A stretch of 64,000 bases of DNA from Clostridia bacterium (GCA_910575725.1 CAJTFE010000007.1:113732-177731); one strand, 5' to 3'. Numbered from the stretch's first letter, positions 46,776-56,793 are shown. A program made the numbers and translations. The notes: a model not told the origin generated them from the letters alone.

Positions 46776-46964
46776 ATGACATGGGAGCAATTTGAAGAAA
46801 CAGGCGCAGTGGAGGATTATCTATCCTACCGGGAATCCACAGGAAGGATAAGAACCCGGGCCCAGCGGAGAGAACCGGAAAGCCTCACAGCCCGAAAAGA
46901 GATGGAACATGGGACAGACAATCACAGTGACCGGCATGGTACTGGCGGCATATCCGTACAATGA
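46776..46964 (+). CDS. yqzL: YqzL-like small protein
   Basis: 62 residues. The N-terminal MTWEQFEETGAVEDYLSYRE matches the YqzL pattern (xWxxFxxTGxxxxYLxYxE), and Bacillus yqzL also lies between era and recO. Function unknown. AGGGGCG precedes the ATG. The 3' part (after about residue 44) overlaps the start of recO by 56 bases in another frame, so the tail is dictated by recO. A weak -10 (TATACT, 46745) lies upstream. Confidence 0.75.
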   Translation: MTWEQFEETGAVEDYLSYRESTGRIRTRAQRREPESLTARKEMEHGTDNHSDRHGTGGISVQ

Positions 46965-47559
46965 TTACGATAAGCGGCTGATCGTGCTCACAAAAGAACG
47001 AGGAAAAATCACAGTATTTGCGAAGGGAGCCAGGCGTCAGAACAGCTCTCTTCTTGCTGTGTGCAGCTCCTTTGTATTCGGCGAATTCTTTGTCTATGAA
47101 GGCCGCAGCTCCTTCAACCTTATGCAGGCAAAGGTATTGAATTACTTCTCTGATCTTGGAACGGATGTAGAAGGAGCCTGCTATGGCTTCTACTTCTGCG
47201 AATTGGCAGAGTACTACACCCGGGAAGCAAACGACGAGCTCCCTATGCTGAAGCTTCTGTATCAGTCCCTTCGGGCCCTGTTGAATAAGCACATCCCGGA
47301 TGAGCTGGTCCGATACATATTCGAGCTGAAAACCCTGGTCATCAACGGCGATTGTCCCGTGGAATTCGATGAGTTCGAGATCAGTGAATCCGCCCGGTAT
47401 GCCCTGTCCTTTGTAACGGCGTCCCCTCCCGAAAAACTTTACACTTTCACAGTTTCCGAGACTGTATTGGGAGAGCTTCGCTTTGTGCTCCGCCGTTTTA
47501 GAGACCTATATATGGAAGGAAAATTCAAATCTCTGGAGATTCTGGAGGAAATGAGTTGA
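46909..47559 (+). CDS. recO: RecO recombination mediator
   Basis: Helps load RecA on SSB-coated single strands with RecR. 216 residues, somewhat short for the family (usually about 240-260). The OB-fold start reads TVTGMVLAAYPYNDYDKRLIVLTKERGKITVFAKGARR; the helical part follows. The zinc-binding CxxC pairs of many RecO proteins are not present. ATG 46909 is chosen from the conserved N-terminus and lies within yqzL. Confidence 0.9.
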   Translation: MGQTITVTGMVLAAYPYNDYDKRLIVLTKERGKITVFAKGARRQNSSLLAVCSSFVFGEFFVYEGRSSFNLMQAKVLNYFSDLGTDVEGACYGFYFCELAEYYTREANDELPMLKLLYQSLRALLNKHIPDELVRYIFELKTLVINGDCPVEFDEFEISESARYALSFVTASPPEKLYTFTVSETVLGELRFVLRRFRDLYMEGKFKSLEILEEMS

Positions 47560-47651
47560 AAAAAAAGGAAAAAGACGCTATACTATCATGGAATGAAGCT
47601 CCGGCGCGGGAACAACAGGATCGGATCTTCATATTATGAGGAGGAAAGCGT

Positions 47652-48245
47652 ATGAAAAAGTTAATAAGTCTGTGCCTTTTGGCGCTCGTTCTTCTTCTGA
47701 CAGGCTGCTCCGAGGAGATTCCGTCGGTGAATACCATTTCCGTAGATAAAAAGGGAGTGGTGACCTACACCGTCATAGAAGAGTTTGGAAAGGATTTTTA
47801 TGATGCGGAAGGACTTCGGGCAGATATCGAACAGGAGGTAGGAGATTACAACCGGAATTTCGGCACCGATCCCCTGACCCTCAAAAGCCTGGAGGTGGAG
47901 GACGGTTCTGCCGTTATGCAGATGCAGTTTACGGAGGCCCGGTATTATGAGGATTACTACAAGGCTTATTCCGGAGGCACGCTTTTTGTGGGAACCATAA
48001 AGGAAGCCATGGACGCCGGATACGATCTGGCCGGAGAATTTATGGCGGCGGACGGCGCTCTTACGGATGTAAGCCAGCTGCCCAAAGCGGAGAGCCTGAA
48101 GGTACTGATAACCAGCGAGGCCCTTACCGTCCAGGTGCCGGGAGACATTCAGTGTGTCAGTCCTTCGGGGAGCGTGGAGATTGTAGGAAAGAAGGAGGCA
48201 GTCGTCAGCGAAGAGGCGCTGCAGGCCTGTATTATCTATAAATAA
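47652..48245 (+). CDS. lipoprotein of unknown function
   Basis: 197 residues with a clear lipoprotein signal (MKKLISLCLLALVLLLTGCSE, Cys about 19 at the lipobox LTGC, split here only by length). The mature part is an acidic alpha/beta domain with no motif I recognise (VNTISVDKKGVVTYTVIEEF, ...). ATG follows AGGAGGAAAGCGT. Lies alone between recO and glyS; the place could be conserved in relatives, but I cannot check. Likely exported and anchored in the membrane. Confidence 0.8.
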   Translation: MKKLISLCLLALVLLLTGCSEEIPSVNTISVDKKGVVTYTVIEEFGKDFYDAEGLRADIEQEVGDYNRNFGTDPLTLKSLEVEDGSAVMQMQFTEARYYEDYYKAYSGGTLFVGTIKEAMDAGYDLAGEFMAADGALTDVSQLPKAESLKVLITSEALTVQVPGDIQCVSPSGSVEIVGKKEAVVSEEALQACIIYK

Positions 48246-48288
48246 AAGCGAAATATTACGGAACTTAAAGTAAAAAGGAGATAGAGTG

Positions 48289-49677
48289 ATGGAAAAGACA
48301 ATGGACAAAATTGCAGCCCTGGCAAAGGCGAGAGGGTTTATCTACCCTGGCTCTGAGATTTACGGCGGCCTTGCCAACACCTGGGATTACGGCAACCTGG
48401 GCGTGGAGCTGAAAAACAATGTAAAGCGTGCCTGGTGGCAGAAGTTTGTACAGGAGAATCCCTACAACGTAGGCGTGGACTGTGCAATCCTTATGAATCC
48501 CCAGACCTGGGTAGCCTCCGGACATCTGGGAAGCTTTTCCGATCCGCTGATGGACTGTAAGAGCTGCAAGGCCCGTTTCCGCGCAGATCAGTTGATTGAG
48601 GATTATATGAAGGAAAACAATGTCACGGCAGAGGGCTCTGTGGATGCCTGGTCTCAGGAGGAGATGAAGGCTTACATTGACGAGCATGGAATTGCCTGCC
48701 CCTCCTGCGGAAAGCACGACTTTACAGATATCCGCCAGTTTAACCTGATGTTCAAGACCTTCCAGGGCGTTACCGAGGATGCCAAGAATACCGTATACCT
48801 GCGCCCGGAGACGGCACAGGGAATTTTCGTAAACTTTAAGAATGTACAGAGAACCTCCAGAAAGAAGGTTCCCTTCGGCATTGCCCAGATTGGAAAGTCC
48901 TTCCGGAATGAGATTACCCCCGGAAACTTTACCTTCCGTACCAGAGAGTTTGAGCAGATGGAGCTGGAATTCTTCTGCAAGCCTGATACAGACCTTGAGT
49001 GGTTTGCTTACTGGAAGCAGTACTGCATTGACTGGTTAAAGGCCCTTGGCATGAAGGACGGCGAGCTTCGGGCAAGGGATCATGAGAAAGAAGAGCTGAG
49101 CTTCTACAGCAAGGCTACTACAGACCTTGAGTTCCTGTTCCCCTTTGGCTGGGGCGAGCTGTGGGGCATTGCGGATCGTACCGATTACGATTTGACGCAG
49201 CATCAGAATGTATCTAAGGCGGATCTCTCCTACTTTGACGATGAGACAAAGGAAAAATACATTCCTTACGTCATTGAGCCCTCCCTGGGCGCAGACCGCG
49301 TGGTTCTGGCTTTCCTGTGCGCAGCCTATGACGAGGAGGAGCTTGAGGGCGGCGATATGCGTACCGTGATGCATTTCCATCCGGCCCTGGCCCCTGTGAA
49401 GATCGGCGTGCTGCCTTTGTCCAAGAAGCTGAACGAGGGAGCGGAAAAGATTTACCAGAAGCTGTGCAAGACCTGGAACTGCGAGTTTGACGATCGGGGC
49501 AATATCGGAAAGCGCTACCGCCGCCAGGATGAGATTGGAACGCCCTTCTGCGTTACCTATGACTTTGAGTCTGAGGAGGATGGGGCCGTGACGGTACGCA
49601 ATCGGGATTCCATGGCCCAGGTTCGTGTGAAGATTGATGAGTTAGAGGCTTATTTTGCCGATAAATTTCAGTTTTAA
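48289..49677 (+). CDS. glyS: glycyl-tRNA synthetase (alpha2 class II)
   Basis: Charges tRNA-Gly. 462 residues, the single-chain dimer form found in Clostridia and eukaryotes. Zinc-like cysteines in [13 protein letters not shown] and CPSCGKHDF, class II motif 2 in [19 protein letters not shown], motif 3 in [15 protein letters not shown] and the anticodon domain at the end. ATG 48289 follows AAGGAG by eight bases; a GTG one codon earlier is less likely. The leader holds ATATTACGGAACTTAAAG, a short relative of the leader string. No T-box leader was recognised. Confidence 0.96.
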   Translation: MEKTMDKIAALAKARGFIYPGSEIYGGLANTWDYGNLGVELKNNVKRAWWQKFVQENPYNVGVDCAILMNPQTWVASGHLGSFSDPLMDCKSCKARFRADQLIEDYMKENNVTAEGSVDAWSQEEMKAYIDEHGIACPSCGKHDFTDIRQFNLMFKTFQGVTEDAKNTVYLRPETAQGIFVNFKNVQRTSRKKVPFGIAQIGKSFRNEITPGNFTFRTREFEQMELEFFCKPDTDLEWFAYWKQYCIDWLKALGMKDGELRARDHEKEELSFYSKATTDLEFLFPFGWGELWGIADRTDYDLTQHQNVSKADLSYFDDETKEKYIPYVIEPSLGADRVVLAFLCAAYDEEELEGGDMRTVMHFHPALAPVKIGVLPLSKKLNEGAEKIYQKLCKTWNCEFDDRGNIGKRYRRQDEIGTPFCVTYDFESEEDGAVTVRNRDSMAQVRVKIDELEAYFADKFQF

Positions 49678-49756
49678 GCTGAAAGTTTGAAAATATAAAA
49701 AGAGATAAATGACTATCAGAAGGTGCTGCAAACAATTAAGGCGGGCGGCCTAAAGG

Positions 49757-49785
49757 TTGACGAAACTGCCAAATAGTGATAGTTT
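49757..49785 (+). promoter_or_regulatory. promoter of the PPi-phosphofructokinase gene
   Basis: TTGACG (49757), 17-base spacer, TAGTTT (49780). Confidence 0.6.
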
Positions 49786-49835
49786 AGAATCAGAGTGTCT
49801 GAAGCTCTGTAAAAAAATAACAAAGGAGTATGATT

Positions 49836-51494
49836 ATGAATCTTTCACCACTTCAGAAAGCAAGATATGAATATGTTCCGAAACTTCCGGCAATGCTCAG
49901 AAACGGCATTACCGAGATTGCCGCTAAAGAGGGAAGCGCTACGGCCAGTGCAGCGGATCAGGAGAAAATCAAAGCGCTGTTCCCGAATACCTACGGAAAA
50001 CCGGAGGTTACCTTTGAGAAGGGACAGAATACTTCTGCCGCTAAGAAGCAGGTAGTCGGCGTGATTCTTTCCGGCGGACAGGCGCCCGGCGGACATAATG
50101 TTGTGTGCGGCCTGTACGATGCGCTGAAGGCGACCAACAAAGAGAATGTCCTGATTGGCTTCAAGGGAGGTCCCAGCGGACTGATTGAGGATCAGTATAT
50201 TGTCTTTGATGATGCTTACATTGATCAGTACAGAAATACCGGAGGGTTTGATATCATCGGCTCCGGAAGAACCAAGCTGGAGACCGAAGAGCAATTTGCG
50301 GTTGCTGTAGAGGTTTGCAAGAAGCATGGCATTACTGCCATTGTTATCATCGGCGGCGACGATTCGAACACCAATGCATGCGTGCTTGCGGAGTACATGG
50401 CTGCGCACAACACGGGCGTACAGGTCATCGGGTGTCCGAAGACCATCGACGGCGACTTAAAGAACGAGGACATTGAGATTTCCTTTGGTTTTGATACGGC
50501 AACCAAGACTTACAGCGAATTGATTGGAAACATTGAGAGAGACTGTAATTCTGCCAAGAAATACTGGCATTTCATCAAGGTTATGGGACGGAGCGCTTCT
50601 CATGTTGCGCTGGAGTGTGCGCTGGAGTGCCAGCCGAATATCTGCCTGATCTCCGAGGAGGTTAAAGAAAAGAAGCAGTCCCTGTCTGAGATTGCAGATT
50701 ATATTGCGGATTCCGTGGAGAAGAGAGCAGCGAAGGGCCACAACTTCGGCGTTGTCGTGATTCCGGAGGGCGTGGTAGAATTCGTTCCGGAGTTCTCCGC
50801 TTTGATCAGCGAGATCAACGAACTTCTTGCAGGCAGCAAGGCAGATGCCTTTAATGCGCTTCCCAATTGGGGCGAGAAGTATGCGTTTATCGAGAAAGGC
50901 CTTTCCAAGGAGTCCATGGAAGTATTTGCGATTCTTCCGCAGGCGATTCAGCAGCAGCTTTTCCTTGAGAGAGATCCTCACGGCAATGTACAGGTTTCCC
51001 TGATTGAGTCCGAGAAACTGTTTGCTGCTCTCGTAGGCGATAAGCTGAAAGCAAGAAAAGCGGCCGGAACTTATGTGGGTAAGTATGCAGTCCAGACGCA
51101 TTTCTTCGGTTATGAGGGAAGATGCGCATTTCCGTCTAATTTTGATGCCGACTATTGCTACTCTCTTGGTTACAATGCGTTCATGCTGATCCAGTATGGC
51201 TACAATGGTTACCTTTCCAAGGTTTCCAACCTGTCTAAGCCGGCGGAAGAGTGGGTTGCGGGCGGTATGCCGATTACCAAGATGATGAACATTGAGAGAA
51301 GACACGGCGAGGATAAGCCGGTTATCAAGAAGGCTCTTGTGGAACTGGATGGAAAGCCCTTCAAGTACTTTGAGGCTCACAGAGATGAGTGGGCGGCAGA
51401 GACTGCTTATGTATTTCCGGGAGCTATTCAGTATTATGGGCCGGCTGAGGTGTGCGATCTTACGACCAGAACGCTTGCGTTGGAGAAATCATAA
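49836..51494 (+). CDS. pfp: pyrophosphate-dependent 6-phosphofructokinase (long form)
   Basis: Reversibly phosphorylates fructose-6-phosphate using pyrophosphate instead of ATP. 552 residues, the long PPi-type. GGDDSNTNA with adjacent Asp residues (in place of the Gly-Asp of ATP enzymes) and [10 protein letters not shown] with Lys mark PPi use; [16 protein letters not shown] and GYEGRC also fit. ATG 49836 is seven bases after AAAGGAG; the ATG at 49830 is too close. Next gene is PPDK, which makes and uses PPi too. Terminated at 51536. Confidence 0.93.
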   Translation: MNLSPLQKARYEYVPKLPAMLRNGITEIAAKEGSATASAADQEKIKALFPNTYGKPEVTFEKGQNTSAAKKQVVGVILSGGQAPGGHNVVCGLYDALKATNKENVLIGFKGGPSGLIEDQYIVFDDAYIDQYRNTGGFDIIGSGRTKLETEEQFAVAVEVCKKHGITAIVIIGGDDSNTNACVLAEYMAAHNTGVQVIGCPKTIDGDLKNEDIEISFGFDTATKTYSELIGNIERDCNSAKKYWHFIKVMGRSASHVALECALECQPNICLISEEVKEKKQSLSEIADYIADSVEKRAAKGHNFGVVVIPEGVVEFVPEFSALISEINELLAGSKADAFNALPNWGEKYAFIEKGLSKESMEVFAILPQAIQQQLFLERDPHGNVQVSLIESEKLFAALVGDKLKARKAAGTYVGKYAVQTHFFGYEGRCAFPSNFDADYCYSLGYNAFMLIQYGYNGYLSKVSNLSKPAEEWVAGGMPITKMMNIERRHGEDKPVIKKALVELDGKPFKYFEAHRDEWAAETAYVFPGAIQYYGPAEVCDLTTRTLALEKS

Positions 51495-51535
51495 GACTTA
51501 GAAATGTGAATCAGAATAAATGTTAAAAAATAAAC

Positions 51536-51566
51536 AAAATCGGGTGCTTTTGCACCCGATTTTATT
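51536..51566 (+). terminator. terminator of the PPi-PFK gene
   Basis: AAAATCGGGTGC, loop TTTT, GCACCCGATTTTATT. Confidence 0.95.
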
Positions 51567-51588
51567 GTCAAAATATGCTAAAAACGCC

Positions 51589-51616
51589 TTGACAATTTTT
51601 ACAAATGTGTTACACT
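51589..51616 (+). promoter_or_regulatory. promoter of ppdK with long structured leader
   Basis: TTGACA (51589), 16-base spacer, TACACT (51611). The ~145-base leader can fold (TATGTG...CACATA enclosing TGGTCGTTGACCA). Confidence 0.8.
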
Positions 51617-51764
51617 ATTTATGTGCGCAGGGTTTGGTCGTTGACCACATATCCGGCGCTGTCTTTGCGTGTGGGTGCGTTTACCTGAACCTTAACCATG
51701 TAAAGGACAAGCTCCATGCGAAAACTGCACCGGTGAAACTATTTTTTAGGAGGGAAACAGATAA

Positions 51765-54389
51765 ATGGCAAAATGGGTTTATTTATTCAAGGAAGGCAAT
51801 GCTGAGATGCGGAACCTTCTGGGCGGAAAAGGTGCGAATCTGGCAGAGATGACAGGCTTGGGACTGCCGATTCCCCAAGGCTTTACTGTTACGACAGAAG
51901 CATGTACCGACTACTACAACAATGGAAAGCAGATTTCCGATGAGATCAAGGAGCAGATCTTTACTGCTCTTGCACATCTGGAAGAGCTTCAGGGCAAGAC
52001 CTTCGGCGACACGGAAGATCCCCTTCTGGTATCCGTTCGTTCCGGCGCAAGAGCTTCCATGCCTGGTATGATGGACACGATTCTGAACCTTGGTCTGAAC
52101 GACGAGGCAGTAGAAGGCTTTGCAAAGAAAACCGGCAATCCCAGATTCGCATATGACTCCTACCGCAGATTTATTCAGATGTTCTCCGATGTAGTTATGG
52201 AGATGAGCAAGACCTTCTTTGAGGGAATTCTGGACGAGATCAAAGAGTCAAAGGGCGTCAAGTATGACACCGATTTGACAGCAGATGATTTGAAAGAGGT
52301 TATTGCAAGATACAAAGCCATTTATAAGGAAAAGATGGGCGAGGACTTCCCGCAGGAGCCCAAAGTGCAGCTTATGGAGGCCGTAAAGGCCGTATTCCGT
52401 TCCTGGGACAACGAGCGTGCCATTGTATACCGCCGTATGAATGACATTCCCGGCGACTGGGGAACTGCCGTAAACGTACAGGCCATGGTATTCGGAAACA
52501 TGGGCGACACCTCCGGAACCGGCGTTGCATTTACCAGGAATCCGGCTACCGGCGAGAAGGGTATCTTCGGCGAGTACCTGATCAATGCCCAGGGCGAGGA
52601 CGTTGTGGCAGGTATCCGTACTCCCCAGCCTATCACCAAGCTTGAGGAAGATCTGCCTGAGTGCTTTAAGCAGTTTATGGAGATTGCGAACCGCCTGGAA
52701 GAGCACTACCGGGATATGCAGGATATGGAGTTCACCATCCAGGAAGGCAAGCTGTACTTCCTTCAGACAAGAAACGGAAAGAGAACGGCTCCCGCAGCCA
52801 TTCAGATTGCCTGCGATCTGGTAGACGAGGGCAAGATTACACCGGAGGAGGCTGTGCTTCGTATCGAGGCTAAGTCCTTGGATCAGCTTCTGCATCCCAC
52901 CTTTGATCCGGATGCACTGAAGGCCGGCGAAGTGATTGGAGAGGCGCTTCCTGCATCTCCGGGAGCAGCGGCAGGCAAGGTATACTTTACTGCAGAGGAT
53001 GCGAAGAAGGCCCGCGGCAAGGGTGAGCGTGTCATCATGGTACGCCTGGAGACCTCTCCGGAGGACATCGAGGGTATGCATGCGGCAGAAGGAATTCTGA
53101 CGGTGCGCGGCGGCATGACAAGCCATGCGGCAGTTGTAGCCCGCGGTATGGGAACAGCCTGTGTATCCGGCTGCGGCGAGATTAAGATTGATGAGGAAGC
53201 CAAGTACTTTGATCTGGGCGGACATCACATTGTAGAGGGCGATTACATCTCCCTGGACGGCTCTACCGGAAAGATTTATCTTGGAGATATTAAGACGATA
53301 GAAGCGTCTGTAAGCGGCAATTTCGGACGTATTATGGCCTGGGCAGACGAGTTCCGCACCCTGGGCGTGCGTACAAACGCAGATACTCCGGCAGATACCA
53401 AGAATGCGATCAAGCTTGGAGCAGAGGGCATCGGCCTTTGCCGTACCGAGCATATGTTCTTCGAGCCGGAGCGTATTCCGAAGATCCGCAAAATGATTCT
53501 CTCCGATACAGAGGAGATGAGAGAGGAAGCTCTCTGGGAGCTGATTCCTTATCAGAAGGGCGATTTCAAGGCCATGTATGAGGCTCTTGAGGGCAAGCCT
53601 ATGACGGTTCGTTACCTGGATCCGCCTCTCCATGAGTTTGTTCCTACCGACCCGGCTGATATCGAGGCTCTGGCTAAGGATATGCATATGACCGTGGAAG
53701 AGGTTGAGGCAAGATGCGAGGAGCTCCGTGAGTTCAACCCCATGATGGGACACCGCGGCTGCCGTCTGGCCGTTACCTATCCGGAGATTGCAAGAATGCA
53801 GACCCGTGCGGTTATGGAAGCCGCTATTGAGGTAAAGGAAGAGAAGGGCTACGATATTGTTCCGGAGATTATGATTCCTCTGATTGGCGATCAGAAGGAG
53901 CTGAAGTTTGTAAAAGAGATGGTTGTGAAGATCGCAGAGCGAGTGAAGAAAGAGAGAAATTCCGATATTCAGTATCGCATCGGAACTATGATTGAGATTC
54001 CCCGTGCGGCTCTTCTGGCAGGAGAGATTGCAGAGGAAGCTGAGTTCTTCTCCTTTGGCACCAATGACCTCACCCAGATGACCTTCGGCTTTTCACGTGA
54101 CGACGCTGGCAAGTTCCTGGATTCCTACTACAAGTCCAAGATTTATGAGTCGGATCCTTTTGCAAGACTGGATCAGAACGGTGTGGGCAAGCTGGTGAAG
54201 ATGGCTGTTGAGGAAGGCCGGGCTGTCAGACCGGATATCAAGCTTGGTATCTGCGGCGAGCATGGCGGAGATCCTTCTTCTATTGAATTCTGCCATAAGA
54301 CAGGTTTAAGCTATGTGAGCTGTTCCCCGTTCCGTGTGCCCATTGCTCGCCTTGCGGCGGCGCAGGCGGCTCTCAACTCACGTAAGTAA
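51765..54389 (+). CDS. ppdK: pyruvate, phosphate dikinase
   Basis: Interconverts pyruvate + ATP + Pi with PEP + AMP + PPi; in anaerobes it runs glycolytically or back to PEP. 874 residues, normal length. N-terminal ATP-grasp domain (LGGKGANLAEM start), swivelling domain with the catalytic His in GGMTSHAAVVARGMGTACVSG (about 455; one residue over the limit is omitted here), and the PEP barrel with FGTNDLTQMTFGFSRDD and GICGEHGGDPSSI, Cys in SYVSCSPFRVP. ATG 51765 follows AGGAGGG. Works with the upstream PPi-PFK in PPi-linked glycolysis. Confidence 0.97.
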   Translation: MAKWVYLFKEGNAEMRNLLGGKGANLAEMTGLGLPIPQGFTVTTEACTDYYNNGKQISDEIKEQIFTALAHLEELQGKTFGDTEDPLLVSVRSGARASMPGMMDTILNLGLNDEAVEGFAKKTGNPRFAYDSYRRFIQMFSDVVMEMSKTFFEGILDEIKESKGVKYDTDLTADDLKEVIARYKAIYKEKMGEDFPQEPKVQLMEAVKAVFRSWDNERAIVYRRMNDIPGDWGTAVNVQAMVFGNMGDTSGTGVAFTRNPATGEKGIFGEYLINAQGEDVVAGIRTPQPITKLEEDLPECFKQFMEIANRLEEHYRDMQDMEFTIQEGKLYFLQTRNGKRTAPAAIQIACDLVDEGKITPEEAVLRIEAKSLDQLLHPTFDPDALKAGEVIGEALPASPGAAAGKVYFTAEDAKKARGKGERVIMVRLETSPEDIEGMHAAEGILTVRGGMTSHAAVVARGMGTACVSGCGEIKIDEEAKYFDLGGHHIVEGDYISLDGSTGKIYLGDIKTIEASVSGNFGRIMAWADEFRTLGVRTNADTPADTKNAIKLGAEGIGLCRTEHMFFEPERIPKIRKMILSDTEEMREEALWELIPYQKGDFKAMYEALEGKPMTVRYLDPPLHEFVPTDPADIEALAKDMHMTVEEVEARCEELREFNPMMGHRGCRLAVTYPEIARMQTRAVMEAAIEVKEEKGYDIVPEIMIPLIGDQKELKFVKEMVVKIAERVKKERNSDIQYRIGTMIEIPRAALLAGEIAEEAEFFSFGTNDLTQMTFGFSRDDAGKFLDSYYKSKIYESDPFARLDQNGVGKLVKMAVEEGRAVRPDIKLGICGEHGGDPSSIEFCHKTGLSYVSCSPFRVPIARLAAAQAALNSRK

Positions 54390-54486
54390 ATGAGTGTTAG
54401 TGATTTTGCAGAACAATTTTTCCAATTTCGCAAAATTTAATTTTCGCTGAGACGGAACACAGAACTCAATAGAAATGAATCAAAAC

Positions 54487-54534
54487 GAGGATCTTGATAG
54501 ATTATACTTTCAAGATCCTCTTCTTCTCTTTTTT
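54487..54534 (+). terminator. ppdK terminator
   Basis: GAGGATCTTGA pairs with TCAAGATCCTC, followed by a T-rich tract. This marks the left border of the AT-richer accessory region. Confidence 0.9.
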
Positions 54535-54682
54535 GGAGAAGAGAAGGAGAGAATGGTTTTTCTTTTTTGATGGTGGTGGAGTGAGGCAAAACTGACGCTC
54601 CTTTGCCGTAGTCAGGAAAAAAGTGCTTAATATATATCGGTATGTTGCGAAATATCATAGAATGTAGGCAAAGGAAGATATC

Positions 54683-54850
54683 ATGGAAAATAAGAAAAAT
54701 GTAGACAATGGATCAAAGACCGTTGTTATTAATTAAAAAATATCAGCAGGGGTAAGTGAGAATATCGAAAAGGAAAACAGTATAGTTGATGAACAGAAAA
54801 TTGACCACTTTTTGACTTATTTGCAGTATCATATTCTGAGAGAGGTTATT
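54683..54850 (+). pseudogene. short reading frame broken by one stop, in frame with the response regulator
   Basis: ATG 54683 after AAGGAAG reads MENKKNVDNGSKTVVIN, stops at TAA 54734, and the same frame continues open with KISAGVSENIEKENSIVD and further to the response regulator's ATG at 54851. The composition looks coding. Either a decayed gene, a leader peptide, or chance. No family recognised. The rest of 54535-54850 holds nothing I can support. Confidence 0.3.
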
Positions 54851-55525
54851 ATGGCATACAAAATACTCATTGTTGATGATGAAAAAATGCTGACAGAGTT
54901 ATTGTCAAGTCACTTACGGAAGTGTGGATATGAGGCTTTTGTAGCGGAAAATGCACAGCAGACAATATCCATGCTGAATGTCTATCCGGATTTGATTCTG
55001 CTTGACATCAATATGCCGGAAATAGACGGACTGGAGCTATGTAAAATGATCCGCCAGAATGTCGTCTGCCCCATTTTGTTTCTGACAGCCCGGATTACGG
55101 AACAGGACAAAATAAACGGCCTGCAGGCTGGCGGTGATGATTACATAACCAAGCCGTTCAGCCTGAAAGAGTTGACTGCAAGAGTGGCGGCTCACCTGCG
55201 GAGGGATGAACGAAGCAAGTGTACGCCTAAAATCGTTTCTTCCCAGGGCTTGATCGTAAATCTTGCGGAACGTACTTGTTTTTATGGGGAAAAGCCGCTG
55301 AACCTGTCAAACCGTGAGTTTGACATTGTGGAGTTTCTGATGCGTAACGCCAATCAGATATTCGACAGGGAGCGGATCTATGAAGCCGTGTGGGGGCTGA
55401 ATGCCGAAGGAGACAGCGGAGTCATAAAAGAGCATATCCGAAAGATCAGGAATAAACTGAAGGAAGCTACGGGCAGGGAATATATCGAAACAGTCTGGGG
55501 GATGGGGTACAGATGGAAAAAATGA
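54851..55525 (+). CDS. OmpR-family response regulator
   Basis: 224 residues. Receiver with acidic pocket D9/D10, phospho-site D52 in LILLDINMPEIDG, FLTAR switch and TKPFS Lys loop; winged-helix output domain ending ETVWGMGYRWKK. ATG 54851 is preceded by GAGG; an in-frame ATG at 54812 would add 13 unconserved residues. Its stop overlaps the kinase gene by 13 bases. AT-rich codon use differs from the core genes upstream. Confidence 0.93.
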   Translation: MAYKILIVDDEKMLTELLSSHLRKCGYEAFVAENAQQTISMLNVYPDLILLDINMPEIDGLELCKMIRQNVVCPILFLTARITEQDKINGLQAGGDDYITKPFSLKELTARVAAHLRRDERSKCTPKIVSSQGLIVNLAERTCFYGEKPLNLSNREFDIVEFLMRNANQIFDRERIYEAVWGLNAEGDSGVIKEHIRKIRNKLKEATGREYIETVWGMGYRWKK

Positions 55526-56793
55526 GGAAACCCGGATCAATGAAAAGAGCTTTTATCTGTGCGGTAGCTGCTACAATGTTTCTTGTTTTTGCGGCATCTG
55601 TCCTGACGATTTATGGATGCTACCGTATACAAAAAGTGATACTTCCCGATTCTCAGGAAGTCTGGCTGAATATCCGGACGGTCACAGCGGACGGGAGGGC
55701 ATTAGAGGGAGGGCAGAGGGTTATCCTTGACGAACCTGCCCAGGTGGGTATGCTCGTTCCCACCGGAGTGGATGTAACTTTGGAGAATACGGAATTCATA
55801 ATAGAGAAAATCGAGTCCGGCTTTGCGGCGCTTCGCCCAAAGCAAAAGTTCGTATACAGAATGGCAGGCATTTCTATGGTGTTGTTTCCTTTTGTCTATT
55901 CCATTACAGGTATCATGCTGTGCGCATGGTGGTTTTACAGGAAAGAACTGTCGCCGCCCATTCAGGTTCTTGCCGATGCGACAAAACATATCCGGGAGCA
56001 AGACCTTGATTTTACGGTTGATTATAACAGGAATGATGAATTAGGAAGGCTCTGCACCGCTTTTGAAGAAATGCGGCAGGCGCTCTATGATAACAACCGT
56101 CAGCTATGGAACATGATTGAGCAGCGCAGAATCCTGCAGGCGTCAGTGGCACATGACCTTAGAAATCCCATTGCGATTGTTGAGGGATATGTGGAATATA
56201 TGCAGCAATGTCTGGCAGATGGAAATCTGAATGACGAAGAATTACGGCATACACTGTCTAACCTTGCGGTAACGGCAAAACGGCTTGAACATTATACAGA
56301 TTATATCCGTGACCTGAATGCGATTGAAGAAACGGAAACAAAGTATTCCGTAGTTCAGTTACCGGACTTTTTAAGAAGAGCTACGGAAAGTTTTTCGTTT
56401 TTTGCCAAACAGCGCAGCCTGGAGATTGCATACCATTCTGCCATATCCGAATGTCAGGTAAAATTAGACGAGCAGATTTTTTACCGTATTGTCGAGAATA
56501 TTTTTTCCAATGCCGTTCGATATGCCAAAAGCAAGGTGAATTTCGGGTACTCCCTTACAGATGATATGCTTATGATAACCATATCAGACGATGGCAAAGG
56601 CTTTTCAAGGGCAATGCTCCGTAAAAAGAACACTTTTCTTTATTCTGAGGATAAAACGGGAGAGCATATGGGCCTGGGATTGGCTACAAGCCGTGTCCTT
56701 AGCCAGAAACACGGCGGAAGTTTAGAACTTTCAAATATTGCTTCTGGTGGAGCTTGTGTAACAATTAAACTTGCAGTCCACAAAATGAATTGA
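55513..56793 (+). CDS. sensor histidine kinase
   Basis: 426 residues. Two membrane segments (about 11-33 and 116-140) enclose an ~85-residue extracellular sensor, then HAMP, HisKA with SVAHDLRNPIAIVEGYVEY (phospho-His) and HATPase_c with ENIFSNAVRYA, SDDGKGFS and GLGLATSR. Starts inside the regulator gene; ATG 55522, which makes ATGA with that stop, is an alternative start. Kinases with this AHDLRNP box often control lantibiotic-type ABC transporters, but no ABC gene follows directly here; small orphan genes do. Confidence 0.92.
   Translation: MEKMRKPGSMKRAFICAVAATMFLVFAASVLTIYGCYRIQKVILPDSQEVWLNIRTVTADGRALEGGQRVILDEPAQVGMLVPTGVDVTLENTEFIIEKIESGFAALRPKQKFVYRMAGISMVLFPFVYSITGIMLCAWWFYRKELSPPIQVLADATKHIREQDLDFTVDYNRNDELGRLCTAFEEMRQALYDNNRQLWNMIEQRRILQASVAHDLRNPIAIVEGYVEYMQQCLADGNLNDEELRHTLSNLAVTAKRLEHYTDYIRDLNAIEETETKYSVVQLPDFLRRATESFSFFAKQRSLEIAYHSAISECQVKLDEQIFYRIVENIFSNAVRYAKSKVNFGYSLTDDMLMITISDDGKGFSRAMLRKKNTFLYSEDKTGEHMGLGLATSRVLSQKHGGSLELSNIASGGACVTIKLAVHKMN

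Noticed and set aside
48246..48288. T-box leader for glyS
   Set aside because: The gap is only 43 bases, too short for a T-box.
50457..51380. 307-codon minus-strand frame over PPi-PFK
   Set aside because: Antisense shadow without start signals.
51617..51764. Riboswitch in the ppdK leader
   Set aside because: The leader can fold, but matches no riboswitch core I know.
52248..53753. 501-codon open frame opposite ppdK
   Set aside because: Antisense shadow of a well-conserved gene; no ribosome site and a cysteine/histidine-rich composition typical of reversed coding sequence.
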